From positions 1,240,001 to 1,304,000 of the forward strand of contig NZ_CP073115.1 of assembly GCF_024205705.1 (NCBI RefSeq): a stretch of DNA of 64,000 bases, in the 5' to 3' direction. This DNA is from Neisseria subflava. Its GTDB lineage: Bacteria; Pseudomonadota; Gammaproteobacteria; Burkholderiales; Neisseriaceae. The position numbers were made by a program, and so were the translations under genes. This document shows, piece after piece, positions 52,007 to 60,861 of the stretch. The stretch's first letter is position 1, and each line of letters starts with the position of its first letter. A model generated the notes under the pieces. That model saw only the letters and a program-made list of their open reading frames with translations. It did not search any database and was not told the origin of the DNA.

Positions 52007-53249
52007 AACGCAAAGCCTCCGCAGGTTGGGTTTTTGCAGCACGCCAGCTCGGATACAGTGTGGCGATAAATGCCAAGCCAAGCGAAATGCAGGCAATAAC
52101 GGCAACATCCTTCAAATTCACATCACTAGGCAGGTAATCGATGAAATAAACCTGTGAGTTAATCAAATGCACGCCAAACAGGTCTTCAAAAAACGCGACA
52201 ATCTTGCCGACATTCCAACCCAGCAATACACCGCATACCACGCCTACAAGCGTACCGAAGAACCCCGCAAATGCGCCCTGCACCAAGAAAATCTTCATGA
52301 CGCCGCCCGGAGACAAACCCAAAGTGCGTAAAATCGCAATATCGGCTTGTTTTTCCGTTACTGCCATTACCAAGGAAGAGACGAGGTTAAACGCAGCAAC
52401 CGCGATAATCAGTGTCAAAATGATGAACATCATGCGTTTTTCCAACTCAACAGCTTCAAAATAGCTGCGGTTGTTAAACGTCCAGTCGCGTACCCATACT
52501 TCATCTTTTTTAGCATCTGGAATCAACTTGGCAATGAAAGACGGTGCATTCTGAGGATCAGCCAGTCGCAAACGCAGCCCACCGACATTTTCTCCCAGCC
52601 GATACAAGACTTGTGCATCCTTGATATGCGTCATGGCCAATGTGTTATCGACTTCATAAACACCTGTTTTTACCACACCGACCACATTAAACTGCTTCAA
52701 GCGCGGTACCACGCCGGCAGGGGTAACGTTACCCTCTGGCGTAATCACTGTAACCTTGCCGCCAATCTCCGTGCCCAATGCCTCAGCAAGCCCTTGACCC
52801 AAAATAATATCAAATTCGCCCGGCTTCAAATCATCAAAACTGCCAGCCGGCATATCCTTGCCGTAATCCACGACATTTTTTTCTTCAGACGGCAAAATAC
52901 CGCGTATCTGCACACCGCGTACTTCCCCGGCATTGGCAAGTAAAGCCTGATCGGAAACATAAGGTGCGCTGGCCAATACTTCCTTTTTGCCTTTTACAAA
53001 TTCGCGCAAATTCTGCCAACCCGGCGCGCTACCGACATCGTAATAGCCGATTTCCGCATGAGGTGCGACGTTCAACAATTGACCGCGTATCTCTTTCTGA
53101 AATCCGTTCATCACGGATAAAACCACAATCAGCGCCGTTACGCCCAAAGCGATACCGGCGATTGAAATCATGGTAATAAATGACATAAAACCGTTGCGTT
53201 TTTTCGCACGCAGATAGCGCAGGCCTATCCAAGTTTCTAAAGAAGCCAT
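51999..53249 (-). CDS. lolC: Lipoprotein-releasing permease LolC/LolE
   Basis: Inner-membrane partner of LolD. The 416-residue protein has one helix near the start (GFMSFITMISIAGIALGVTA), a periplasmic MacB-like domain of about 220 residues, and three C-terminal helices (for example IILTLIIAVAAFNLVSSLVM). Starts LETWIGLRYLRAKKRNGFMS, as in the LolC/E family. With a single permease gene, it may work as a LolF-type homodimer as proposed for species lacking separate LolC and LolE; that is inference. Confidence 0.93.
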   Translation of the reverse strand: MASLETWIGLRYLRAKKRNGFMSFITMISIAGIALGVTALIVVLSVMNGFQKEIRGQLLNVAPHAEIGYYDVGSAPGWQNLREFVKGKKEVLASAPYVSDQALLANAGEVRGVQIRGILPSEEKNVVDYGKDMPAGSFDDLKPGEFDIILGQGLAEALGTEIGGKVTVITPEGNVTPAGVVPRLKQFNVVGVVKTGVYEVDNTLAMTHIKDAQVLYRLGENVGGLRLRLADPQNAPSFIAKLIPDAKKDEVWVRDWTFNNRSYFEAVELEKRMMFIILTLIIAVAAFNLVSSLVMAVTEKQADIAILRTLGLSPGGVMKIFLVQGAFAGFFGTLVGVVCGVLLGWNVGKIVAFFEDLFGVHLINSQVYFIDYLPSDVNLKDVAVIACISLGLAFIATLYPSWRAAKTQPAEALRYE

Positions 53250-53463
53250 TCAAAAATGCCTCATTCGTTTGTCAAAAAAGGCTTATTGTACCGTAAAACC
53301 GACAGGTCGTCCGATTGCCCGACTGATGTAGCATTCAGGGATAAAGTGTATGTAAAACCATGTATCTTCCCGTAAATTCCACCGAAAAACTTGCACAACC
53401 GGCCAATCGCCCTTATTCTGAAGCTGTGACACACTTTGTCACCATCAAAAAGGAAATACACTA

Positions 53464-53751
53464 ATGAACAGCAAAAAATTCTTGGCCCTCGTATCCGTAG
53501 CTGTAGGTTTGTCATTCAGCTTCAATGCATATGCTGCCAAAGAAATCAAAATCAGTTCAAACAATACCGCTTACTCCGACGCCGATGTTCAAAAACTGGC
53601 AGCCACTGCTGTCGGCATGGGCGTAAAAGAACCTGTCAGCCTCAACAGTGGAAACGGTGTTGTTACCGTATCCGGCAGCAGCGCAACCAAATGCGCATTC
53701 AAAGTCGGCAACGGCGATACGCCTCAAATTCAAGGCGTCAGCTGCAAATAA
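53464..53751 (+). CDS. Small periplasmic protein, function unknown
   Basis: A 95-residue protein with a clear signal peptide: MNSKKFLALVSVAVGLSFSF then NAYA, cleaved before AKEIKISS (about residue 25). The mature protein of about 70 residues has just two cysteines (ATKCAFKV and QGVSCK), which would form one disulfide in the periplasm. AAGGAAAT precedes the ATG. Own terminator follows. I do not recognise a domain. It diverges from lolC across 214 bases in which no other feature was recognised. Confidence 0.8.
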   Translation: MNSKKFLALVSVAVGLSFSFNAYAAKEIKISSNNTAYSDADVQKLAATAVGMGVKEPVSLNSGNGVVTVSGSSATKCAFKVGNGDTPQIQGVSCK

Positions 53752-53767
53752 TCTGATTTAATCAATG

Positions 53768-53804
53768 AAAAGGCCGTCTGAAAGACTTTCAGACGGCCTT
53801 TTTA
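53768..53804. terminator. DUS-pair terminator after the small periplasmic gene
   Basis: AAAAGGCCGTCTGAAA (53768-53783), loop GAC, TTTCAGACGGCCTTTT (53787-53802) and further T. It also faces recR. Confidence 0.85.
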
Positions 53805-53813
53805 TATTGCCAT

Positions 53814-54419
53814 TTAAGATTGGATATTCCTTCTATCGTAAACAGCTTGAGCCAAAGTACCGGCATCCACATATTCCATCTCGCCGCCTAAAGGGATTCC
53901 CCTTGCCAATCGGCTGACTTTATAAGGAAGGTTTTTAAACAATTCTGCCAATACATATGCTGTCGCATCGCCTTCGGCTGTGAAGTTGGTTGCAATGATA
54001 ATTTCCTCAATATCGCTCACCTGCAAACGGGCAACCAGCTTATCTAACGCTACTGCCGAAATATCCATGCCCTGCGCCGGACTGACTTGCCCCATCAGAA
54101 CGAAATACAGGCCATCATGACAATTAGCCGCCTCCATACTGGAAACGTCCGCTGGCATATGTACAATCATCAAGCGGCTTTTCTCACGTTTTTCGTCCGC
54201 ACAAATTTCACACAAATCGCCTTCGCAAAATGTGTTGCACATCCGACAATGCTGCACCTGTTTCAAGGCAAATTGCAAAGCATCCACCAACTCCTGCGCT
54301 TCTTCGCGTTTGTACTGTAAAAGCTGGTAAGCCATGCGTTGTGCGGATTTCGGGCCGACATTGGGCAGGATTTTTAATGCATTAATCAAACGGACAAAGG
54401 CATCAGGATTTTTACTCAT
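53814..54419 (-). CDS. recR: Recombination protein RecR
   Basis: Ring-forming mediator that with RecO loads RecA at gaps. The 201-residue protein has the helix-hairpin-helix LPNVGPKSAQRMAYQLLQ, the four-cysteine zinc finger CRMCNTFCEGDLCEIC, and the Toprim domain with ATNFTAEGDATAYVLAEL. Length and layout are standard. It lies downstream of nothing obvious in operon terms; ppiD is convergent in order on the same strand below a terminator. Confidence 0.96.
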   Translation of the reverse strand: MSKNPDAFVRLINALKILPNVGPKSAQRMAYQLLQYKREEAQELVDALQFALKQVQHCRMCNTFCEGDLCEICADEKREKSRLMIVHMPADVSSMEAANCHDGLYFVLMGQVSPAQGMDISAVALDKLVARLQVSDIEEIIIATNFTAEGDATAYVLAELFKNLPYKVSRLARGIPLGGEMEYVDAGTLAQAVYDRRNIQS

Positions 54420-54461
54420 GATTTCAGACGGCCTTTTAAAAGATAGCTAAAAATAAGAAAA

Positions 54462-54481
54462 CAGCCGGAATTTATCCGGCT
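54462..54481 (-). terminator. Terminator after ppiD
   Basis: AGCCGGA, loop, TCCGGCT; on the minus strand it is followed by TGTTTTCTTATTTTT. It lies 21 bases past the ppiD stop. Confidence 0.75.
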
Positions 54482-54501
54482 GCCCTACTCAAATACTCTG
54501 C

Positions 54502-56355
54502 TTATTCGGCAGCATTATTAACTTGCTGTGCGCCTTGCTTACGATCGATTTGCTTACCCAAATACTGGAGTAAATTATCAAACACATTGGCAGAAAGCTG
54601 CTGAACCAAAGCCTGTTTGGCAGCCGGAATCTGTGAATCGGCATTTTCAGGAGCAGAAACGCTCTGAACTTCCATAATCACCGGTGCAGGCATACCTTCC
54701 AACAATGCGTACGCAGGTTTACCGCCGACAGGGCGCGCTTTCAGCAAAGCCGCATAAGCCTCCGGAGACATGGTTCTACGCGCATCTTGCGCGCTCAATT
54801 GCGAAACAGGCGACCATTGAACGTCGGCAGCTTTACCAGCTTTCAACGCTGCCAAAGTTTCTTGGGCTTTCTTCTCTGCCAGTTTGGCGGCTTCAGAGCG
54901 CATATATGCTGCGCGGACAGTGTCTTTGACTTCTGCAAATGGTGCAATTTTCTCTTCGCGCACTTCTTTCGCACGAATGACCCAAACGGTTTCGTTGTTG
55001 ATGGCAATGACTTCAGAATTGTGTTTTTTCTTCAGTACATCGTCGCTAAACGCAGCATTAATCAACGTTTCAGGCAAACCGGCTTCTTTCGCGCCCGCTT
55101 TGGTCACCCATTCATCCAAGTTTTCCACTTTCAAGCCTGAATTGGCGGCTGCTTTTGCCAAAGAAGATGGATCATTGAAGGTATCTTCACCCAATTTTTC
55201 TTTGGCCGCGTTAAAGGCAGAAGCTGCTTTTTTCAGTTTCAAGGCTGCTTCGATCCGCGCTTTGGCTTGTTCCAAAGTCGGCTCAGCTTCGACATTCAAA
55301 ACTTTGATGATGTGATAACCCAAAGACGATTTAACGGTATCGCTGACTTCGCCTTTGCCCAATGCAAATGCCGCTTTATCGAATTCAGGTCCAAAGCCGC
55401 TGCCGCCGCTTTTGCTCAGGTAGCCCAAATTGCCGCCTTTGTTGCTGCTGGACAAATCTTTGGAGTACTTGGCCGCCAGCTCAGCAAAAGCATCTGGGTG
55501 CGCTTTGAGTTCTGCAGCCATTTTGTCCACTTCGGCTTTAATTTCCGCATTGCTTGCTTCATCTCCGTTAGGCATAACCGGAATGAAAATATGCGCAATT
55601 TCGGCTCTTGGCGACAAATCTACGCTTTTGCTGTCATAAGCTTTTTGTACTTCTTCCGCACTGACGGTTTGCTTGTCAGCCAAATCCTTGATATTCAAAG
55701 CCACATATTCCAGCTTAACGGCTTGAGGAATCAAGTAATCTTTCTTATGCGCTTCATAATACTTTTGCAAAGCCGCATCATCTACTTTTACTTGTGCCGC
55801 AAATGCTTCAGGGCTGAACGTAAATGAACGGATGGTACGGGTGGCTTGAGTCAGGTTAATCAACTGACGCGCTTGCGCATCGCTGACCAACGCACCGTTT
55901 TGCACCAAATTCAACAGATTTTGCAATTGGAACTGTTCGCGGATATCTTCGACAAACTGATCCTCTGTCATTTTGCGCTGATCCAAATACTTCTTGAGCA
56001 AATCCTGACTGAATTTGCCGGAAGCATCATGGAAATTCGGATCATCCACGATAACTTGCTTGATTTGTTCCTGAGACACAGCGATGCCCATCAGCTTGGC
56101 ACCCTGCTTCAGGTAAGCACGTTGCAATAAAGATTGGAATATAGCATCACGCGAAGGCGCATTATTGCCGGCAGCTTGCTCATTTTGTATCGCAATCTGT
56201 AAAGCATGCTCGCTGACCTTCTCATCCCCGACTTTGACAATGTAATCAGAACCCGGCGAAGACAAATTATTGGCACCGAATCCGATAAAGGTTAGACCGA
56301 TGATACCTAAAACAATCTGGGCGGGTGTTTTATATTTTTCAACAATATGGAACAT
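54502..56355 (-). CDS. ppiD: Periplasmic folding chaperone PpiD (SurA-N and parvulin domains)
   Basis: Inner-membrane-anchored periplasmic chaperone acting near the Sec translocon on emerging outer-membrane proteins. The 617-residue protein has one N-terminal helix (TPAQIVLGIIGLTFIGFGAN), a SurA-like chaperone region to about 220, a parvulin domain (EIAHIFIPVMPNG to LGYHIIKVLNVE, about 255-365), and a second chaperone region. Length is close to E. coli PpiD (623). It has no signal cleavage site, consistent with anchoring. Confidence 0.92.
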   Translation of the reverse strand: MFHIVEKYKTPAQIVLGIIGLTFIGFGANNLSSPGSDYIVKVGDEKVSEHALQIAIQNEQAAGNNAPSRDAIFQSLLQRAYLKQGAKLMGIAVSQEQIKQVIVDDPNFHDASGKFSQDLLKKYLDQRKMTEDQFVEDIREQFQLQNLLNLVQNGALVSDAQARQLINLTQATRTIRSFTFSPEAFAAQVKVDDAALQKYYEAHKKDYLIPQAVKLEYVALNIKDLADKQTVSAEEVQKAYDSKSVDLSPRAEIAHIFIPVMPNGDEASNAEIKAEVDKMAAELKAHPDAFAELAAKYSKDLSSSNKGGNLGYLSKSGGSGFGPEFDKAAFALGKGEVSDTVKSSLGYHIIKVLNVEAEPTLEQAKARIEAALKLKKAASAFNAAKEKLGEDTFNDPSSLAKAAANSGLKVENLDEWVTKAGAKEAGLPETLINAAFSDDVLKKKHNSEVIAINNETVWVIRAKEVREEKIAPFAEVKDTVRAAYMRSEAAKLAEKKAQETLAALKAGKAADVQWSPVSQLSAQDARRTMSPEAYAALLKARPVGGKPAYALLEGMPAPVIMEVQSVSAPENADSQIPAAKQALVQQLSANVFDNLLQYLGKQIDRKQGAQQVNNAAE

Positions 56356-56500
56356 ATTTATCCGAAAGAAAAGTTTGGCGCGGCAGCCGGAAAATGCTGC
56401 CGCAAAAATCTTAAAATCCTGAAAACAGGCTCAAAGCGCGTATTGTAACGTATTTTTTCGAGGCTTGCTTTTTCAGACGGCCTAAAAACCTAAAAATGCC

Positions 56501-56848
56501 TTATCCGAAAATTTCCTGATACGCTTCTACTGAAAATCCGACATGAACCTGTCCTTCTTTGACCAATACAGGCCGCTTGATGATGCTGGGATTTTCCATC
56601 ATCAAAGCAATGGCACCTTCTTTTGTGGCGGCAGATTCTTGCGCATCTTTATCCAACTTGCGCCAAGTCGTGCCTCTTTTATTGAGCAAAATTTCCAAAG
56701 CTGCCTGCTCCAGCCAGCCATCAATCAATTCGGCAGTCGGGGCGTTTTTCTTAAAATCTACAAACTCAAACTCGATGCCGTTTTCCGCTAACCAACTACG
56801 CGCTTTTTTAACCGTATCGCAATTGGGAATACCGTACAGTTTTATCAT
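56501..56848 (-). CDS. ArsC/Spx-family protein (YffB type)
   Basis: A 115-residue thioredoxin-fold protein. It begins MIKLYGIPNCDTVKKARSWL, with a single cysteine as in YffB rather than the C-x-x-C of Spx or the arsenate reductase catalytic set, and contains the RPVLVKEGQVHVGF cis-proline region. Glutathione-dependent reductase activity has been proposed for the type. The ATG at 56848 is preferred since AAGGATGA lies at the right distance; the ATG three codons earlier sits on top of it. Confidence 0.88.
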   Translation of the reverse strand: MIKLYGIPNCDTVKKARSWLAENGIEFEFVDFKKNAPTAELIDGWLEQAALEILLNKRGTTWRKLDKDAQESAATKEGAIALMMENPSIIKRPVLVKEGQVHVGFSVEAYQEIFG

Positions 56849-56885
56849 TTTATTCATCCTTAGTTTTATTCATAAAAATCACAAA

Positions 56886-56918
56886 TTCAGGCCGTCTGAA
56901 ACTTTTCAGACGGCCTGA
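56886..56918. terminator. DUS-pair terminator
   Basis: TTCAGGCCGTCTGAAA and TTTCAGACGGCCTGAA flank a short loop between the ArsC-type gene and rnr; positioned to end rnr on the minus strand. Confidence 0.75.
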
Positions 56919-56930
56919 ATTGAATGCAGC

Positions 56931-59426
56931 TTATTTCTTAGCAGCTTTCTTCACTTTAATCTTCACGCTTTTGCCTTGAGCGTTATTTTTACCTCCGGCT
57001 TTGACGGAAGCTGTTTTCGCCTGCGCTTTTTTCTTGCTTGCAGCTTTAGGTTTGCTTGGCTTTGCAGGCTTAGAAGCAGGTTTACTTTTCACCTTACTCT
57101 TCTTTGCCTTCACGGGAGCAGCCAACGCTTCATAAATTTCTTTAGCCGAAAGTTTACGCTTACGCTTTTCGACAGACTTGTCAGCAGCTATCGGCTTGCT
57201 TACAGGTTTTGCTTTTCTACTGCCACGTTTCTTACCGACTGAACCGCCGCTGACTAAGGTCAAATCAATCTTGCTGGTATCCAAATCAGCACGCGCGACT
57301 TTCACAGTGACCGTATCGCCCATGTTGAAACGGACACCGCTGCGTTCACCCTCAATCGCCATAATTTCAGGACGGAAGTTGAAATAATCCTCTCCCAAAT
57401 CACTGATATGTACCAAGCCATCGATATGAATGTCGTCCAACGTTACAAAAATACCGAAGCTGGTCATGCCCGAAATCTTGCCACTGAAGACTTCGCCGAC
57501 TTTGTCACGCATATAATAAGTTTTCAGCCAGTTTTCCACATCGCGGCTGGCATCATCGGCTCGGCGTTCGCAGAAAGAGGTATGCACGCCCAAGGCCTCC
57601 CAGGTTTTATTGGGTTGGTAAGTTTGTCCGTTCAACACCGCCTTAATGGCACGATGTACCGTCAAATCGGGATAACGGCGGATAGGCGAAGTAAAGTGTG
57701 CATATGCGCTATAAGCCAGACCAAAGTGACCGTCGCAATGCGGCTCATAAACCGCCTGCTGCATAGAACGCAACATCATCACTTGCAACAGCTCCGCGTC
57801 CGGACGGTTTTTAAATTGCTCAGCAAGCGCAGCATAGTCTTTCGGCGTCGGATTATCGCCGCCACCCAAACTCAGCCCCAACAAACCAAGCTGCTCGCGT
57901 AAAGTGGCCAGTTTTTCGGGAGTCGGGCCCAAGTGATTGCGGAATAAAGCCGTATGTTTGTTTTTCAGCAAAAATTCTGCCGCGCAAACATTCGCTGCCA
58001 ACATACATTCTTCAATCAATTTATGCGCATCATTGCGAACAACAGGAACGATCTTGTCGATTTTACCGTTGTCGTCGAAAATCATCTGAGTCTCAACGCT
58101 CTCAAACTCAACCGCGCCACGCTCAAAACGTTTTTTCTGCAAGATTTTAAATAACTGATACAGAGTATCGATTTGCTGCTTAAACGGATGATCCTGGCCG
58201 TCTGAAATCCAATCCCAAACTTGATTGTAAGTCAGTCGCGCATGAGAACGCATTACTGCCGGATAAAAACGGTATTCCTTGATATTGCCGGCATAGGTAA
58301 TCACCATATCGCACACCATACACAGGCGTTCGACATCAGGATTGAGCGAGCAGATGCCGTTGGACAACTTCTCCGGCAACATTGGAATCACACGGCGTGG
58401 GAAATACACGCTGGTACTGCGTTCTTGAGCATCCACATCGATTCCGTCATCAGGACGGACATAATGGCTGACATCGGCAATCGCCACCACCAAACGGTAA
58501 TTGCGACCGACTTTTTCAGCAAAAACCGCATCATCAAAGTCCCGTGCAGTTTCGCCATCAATGGTTACCAGAGGCAAATCGCGTAAGTCCACGCGTCCTT
58601 TCAAGTCGGTTTTACGCACATGATCGGGAATTTTCTTCGCGGCTTTGACACATGCTTCGCTAAATTGATGAGGCAAATGGTGCTTGCGTACAGCGATTTC
58701 GATTTCCATACCGCTGTCGGCATAATCGCCCAACACTTCAATCAGCTTAGCCACAGCAGGACGATGCGCTTCAGGATACGTCTCAATTTCAGCCACAATC
58801 ACTTGGCCGGATTGCGGTTTAAAGTGCGCCACGCTTTCAGGCTCTAACACGATACTTTGGCTCAAACGCTTGTCTTCGGCTTCCAAAATAGCCACGCCGC
58901 GATCCATATAAAAACGGCCGACCACTTTAGACTGCGCACGCTCCACCACATCCAAAACCGTACCTTCACGACGGCCTCTGCGGTCGATACCGGCAGGACG
59001 AACGGTAACAATATCCCCGTGCATCACGCCGCGCATCTGACGCTCATACAAAACAAAATCGCCCTCGCCTGTCGGCGTTAGCGGCACGGCAAAACCAAAT
59101 CCGTCTTTATGCGCTTCGACACGGCATTTAACCAGTGCCAATTTTTCTGCTGCACACACCGCTCCACGTCGGTTGATCAACACCTGACCATCGCGCGCCA
59201 TCGCTTTCAGACGGCGCTCGAAGAATTCATATTCATCTTCTGTAATTGATAATTCATGTGCCAACGCTTCGATTTTTGTCGGCACGCCTTTTTGTTCCAA
59301 TAATTCAATAACCCATTCACGGCTGGGCAGCGGATGAGCGTAACGTTGTTTCTCCCGCTCCAAGTGCGGGTCTTTTTCTCGTAAATTTAAAGATTTAGTA
59401 TTTTTGTTCATTTTGATAGTTGACAT
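56931..59426 (-). CDS. rnr: Ribonuclease R
   Basis: Processive 3'-5' exoribonuclease able to degrade structured RNA. The 831-residue protein has the N-terminal helix-turn-helix region, cold-shock domains, the RNB catalytic domain with TIDGETARDFDDAVFAEKVG (Mg-binding aspartates), HFTSPIRRYPDLTVHRAI, an S1 domain (VGEVFSGKISGMTSFGIFVT), and a long Lys/Ala/Ser tail of about 90 residues. The tail is highly basic, as in other RNase R proteins where it aids unwinding, but long. Start 59426 gives MSTIKMNKN; 59411 (MNKN) is possible. Divergent from the tRNA cluster. Confidence 0.95.
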   Translation of the reverse strand: MSTIKMNKNTKSLNLREKDPHLEREKQRYAHPLPSREWVIELLEQKGVPTKIEALAHELSITEDEYEFFERRLKAMARDGQVLINRRGAVCAAEKLALVKCRVEAHKDGFGFAVPLTPTGEGDFVLYERQMRGVMHGDIVTVRPAGIDRRGRREGTVLDVVERAQSKVVGRFYMDRGVAILEAEDKRLSQSIVLEPESVAHFKPQSGQVIVAEIETYPEAHRPAVAKLIEVLGDYADSGMEIEIAVRKHHLPHQFSEACVKAAKKIPDHVRKTDLKGRVDLRDLPLVTIDGETARDFDDAVFAEKVGRNYRLVVAIADVSHYVRPDDGIDVDAQERSTSVYFPRRVIPMLPEKLSNGICSLNPDVERLCMVCDMVITYAGNIKEYRFYPAVMRSHARLTYNQVWDWISDGQDHPFKQQIDTLYQLFKILQKKRFERGAVEFESVETQMIFDDNGKIDKIVPVVRNDAHKLIEECMLAANVCAAEFLLKNKHTALFRNHLGPTPEKLATLREQLGLLGLSLGGGDNPTPKDYAALAEQFKNRPDAELLQVMMLRSMQQAVYEPHCDGHFGLAYSAYAHFTSPIRRYPDLTVHRAIKAVLNGQTYQPNKTWEALGVHTSFCERRADDASRDVENWLKTYYMRDKVGEVFSGKISGMTSFGIFVTLDDIHIDGLVHISDLGEDYFNFRPEIMAIEGERSGVRFNMGDTVTVKVARADLDTSKIDLTLVSGGSVGKKRGSRKAKPVSKPIAADKSVEKRKRKLSAKEIYEALAAPVKAKKSKVKSKPASKPAKPSKPKAASKKKAQAKTASVKAGGKNNAQGKSVKIKVKKAAKK

Positions 59427-59447
59427 TCTTTTTTTAAAATATATAAT
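59420..59447 (+). promoter_or_regulatory. Promoter of the tRNA-Leu/Ser cluster
   Basis: Perfect -35 TTGACA (59420-59425), 16 bases, perfect -10 TATAAT (59442-59447). The -35 overlaps the rnr start codon on the other strand. The first tRNA starts about 52 bases after the expected transcription start. Confidence 0.85.
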
Positions 59448-59505
59448 AGCTGCTTCTTCGCAGTTCAGGTAGTCAACTCTACCTTAAATTGAAGAATAAA
59501 GCAAA

Positions 59506-59592
59506 GCCCAGGTGGCGGAATTGGTAGACGCGCTAGCTTCAGGTGCTAGTGTCCTCACGGGCGTGGAAGTTCGAGTCTTCTCCTGGGCACCA
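59506..59592 (+). tRNA. tRNA-Leu (CAG)
   Basis: An 87-base class II tRNA with long variable arm. The acceptor begins GCCCAGG and ends CCTGGGC-ACCA; anticodon arm CTAGC-TTCAGGT-GCTAG gives anticodon CAG; T loop TTCGAGT. CCA is encoded. The variable arm contains GTCC/GGGC. Confidence 0.97.
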
Positions 59593-59630
59593 AGTATTTT
59601 GGTGCTTCTTTGCTTAAGAAAATTTAAATT

Positions 59631-59717
59631 GCCCAGGTGGCGGAATTGGTAGACGCGCTAGCTTCAGGTGCTAGTATCCTCACGGGTGTGGAAGTTCGAG
59701 TCTTCTCCTGGGCACCA
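59631..59717 (+). tRNA. tRNA-Leu (CAG), second copy
   Basis: Nearly identical to the copy 38 bases upstream, also 87 bases with encoded CCA and anticodon CAG. Only two bases differ, both in the variable arm: ATCC/GGGT here against GTCC/GGGC there, a G-C pair replaced by A-T. Confidence 0.97.
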
Positions 59718-59776
59718 CTGATAGATCAGTCAAGTTTTCACATTATTCTGAATAACAAGTCAGGATAATAGTCCAC

Positions 59777-59867
59777 AGAGAGGTGGATGAGTGGTTTAAG
59801 TCGCACGCCTGGAAAGCGTGTATACGTGAATAGCGTATCGAGGGTTCGAATCCCTTCCTCTCTGCCA
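59777..59867 (+). tRNA. tRNA-Ser (GGA)
   Basis: A 91-base class II tRNA. Acceptor AGAGAGG pairs with CCTCTCT, discriminator G, CCA encoded. Anticodon arm CACGC-CTGGAAA-GCGTG gives anticodon GGA. The long variable arm contains TATACG/CGTAT. Likely co-transcribed with the two tRNA-Leu genes. Confidence 0.97.
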
Positions 59868-59875
59868 GATACTAA

Positions 59876-59901
59876 AGACACCAGCTAACGGTGTCTTTTT
59901 T
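59876..59901 (+). terminator. Terminator of the tRNA cluster
   Basis: AGACACC and GGTGTCT with seven-base loop, followed by TTTTT, nine bases past the tRNA-Ser gene. Confidence 0.88.
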
Positions 59902-60003
59902 CATATCTGATTACATCAAATATTACATTACACTTTTATTTCTCTTACCTTCTAATCAGAAACCTGCCACTCATTCTTATCTTATACTATATTGTAATGA
60001 TTA

Positions 60004-60037
60004 AAGGCCGCCTGAAAGTTTTCAGACTGCCTCTTTC
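60004..60037 (-). terminator. Degenerate DUS pair after the thermonuclease gene
   Basis: AAAGGCCGCCTGAAAG and TTTTCAGACTGCCTCTTT are DUS copies with one substitution each (GCCGCCTGAA; TTCAGACTGCC), still able to pair. Eight bases past the gene on the minus strand. Confidence 0.6.
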
Positions 60038-60044
60038 TTAAAAC

Positions 60045-60788
60045 CTACCAAATCCCAAACCATTGTTTATCAGACTGCTTTTTATTGCCGTTCTGCTGCT
60101 CGTGGTTTTGACGACGAAATTGCCAAGGTGCTTGCGGATTGTCTTTTTTCCACAAGCCTTTACGCTTTTCCTTGGCTTGTTTTTGTGCGGCCGAATAGTC
60201 GGTGTAAGCAGTTTTACTTTGTTGTTTTTTGGCATAACTTTCATAATGCCATGCGGCGCCATCCCGTATCTGCATCAAATTCAAGTCAATCGTGCCGACT
60301 GATACTTGGGCAACTTCGCGCTGGTAACGGTCGGCTTCAAACACGCGGACTTTGGCTTTTTTATGCAATGCGGCATCAATCAAATTGTCTCGTGATTGCG
60401 TACCATAGGCCTGATTGATTTCCGGCGCATCGATATAGGCCATGCGGATTTTGTGTTTTCGGCCGTCGCTATCGATAATGTGTATAGTATCGCCATCATG
60501 GATTTTGATGATTTTTCCGTTGTATGTGTAGGATTGTCCCGATGACTTTTGTTTTTGTTTTTGTTCCGGTTTGGGTTTAGCTTCGGCTTTGGTGTCAGAT
60601 GTGGCTTTGACGACATTTTCACCCAGCCATTCATTAACCTTTTCCAAACCGATATTGTCGCCTTGTGCCAATGTTGCAGCAACGCTTACCCCGGTACGAA
60701 TCAACTCGGTATCGCGTGAGCTGTAACCAAGTGCGCCCAAAACGGATAAAACAACGGGCAACCATTTTATAATTTTACTGATTTGCAT
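60045..60788 (-). CDS. nuc: Thermonuclease-family (SNase) protein
   Basis: A 247-residue nuclease. An N-terminal hydrophobic segment (IIKWLPVVLSVLGALGYSS) exports or anchors it; a Lys/Gln linker (about 65-85) leads to the staphylococcal-nuclease domain with DGDTIHIIDSDGRKHKIRMA, YIDAPEINQAYGTQSR and FEADRYQREVAQVSVG, which hold the calcium and catalytic residues. The C-terminus is rich in Gln, Asn and Lys. Exported thermonucleases of this family (Nuc) in gonococci and meningococci cleave extracellular DNA, including neutrophil traps; the same role here is inference. Confidence 0.88.
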   Translation of the reverse strand: MQISKIIKWLPVVLSVLGALGYSSRDTELIRTGVSVAATLAQGDNIGLEKVNEWLGENVVKATSDTKAEAKPKPEQKQKQKSSGQSYTYNGKIIKIHDGDTIHIIDSDGRKHKIRMAYIDAPEINQAYGTQSRDNLIDAALHKKAKVRVFEADRYQREVAQVSVGTIDLNLMQIRDGAAWHYESYAKKQQSKTAYTDYSAAQKQAKEKRKGLWKKDNPQAPWQFRRQNHEQQNGNKKQSDKQWFGIW

Positions 60789-60802
60789 ATTTTGCCAAAT
60801 TG

Positions 60803-60842
60803 AAGGCCGTCTGAAAGACCTGATACACTTTCAGACGGCCTT
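60803..60842 (-). terminator. DUS-pair terminator after rpiA
   Basis: AAGGCCGTCTGAAAG (60803-60817), ten-base loop, CTTTCAGACGGCCTT (60828-60842), between rpiA and the thermonuclease gene. Confidence 0.8.
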
Positions 60843-60861
60843 TAAGATTGATTAATCTTTA

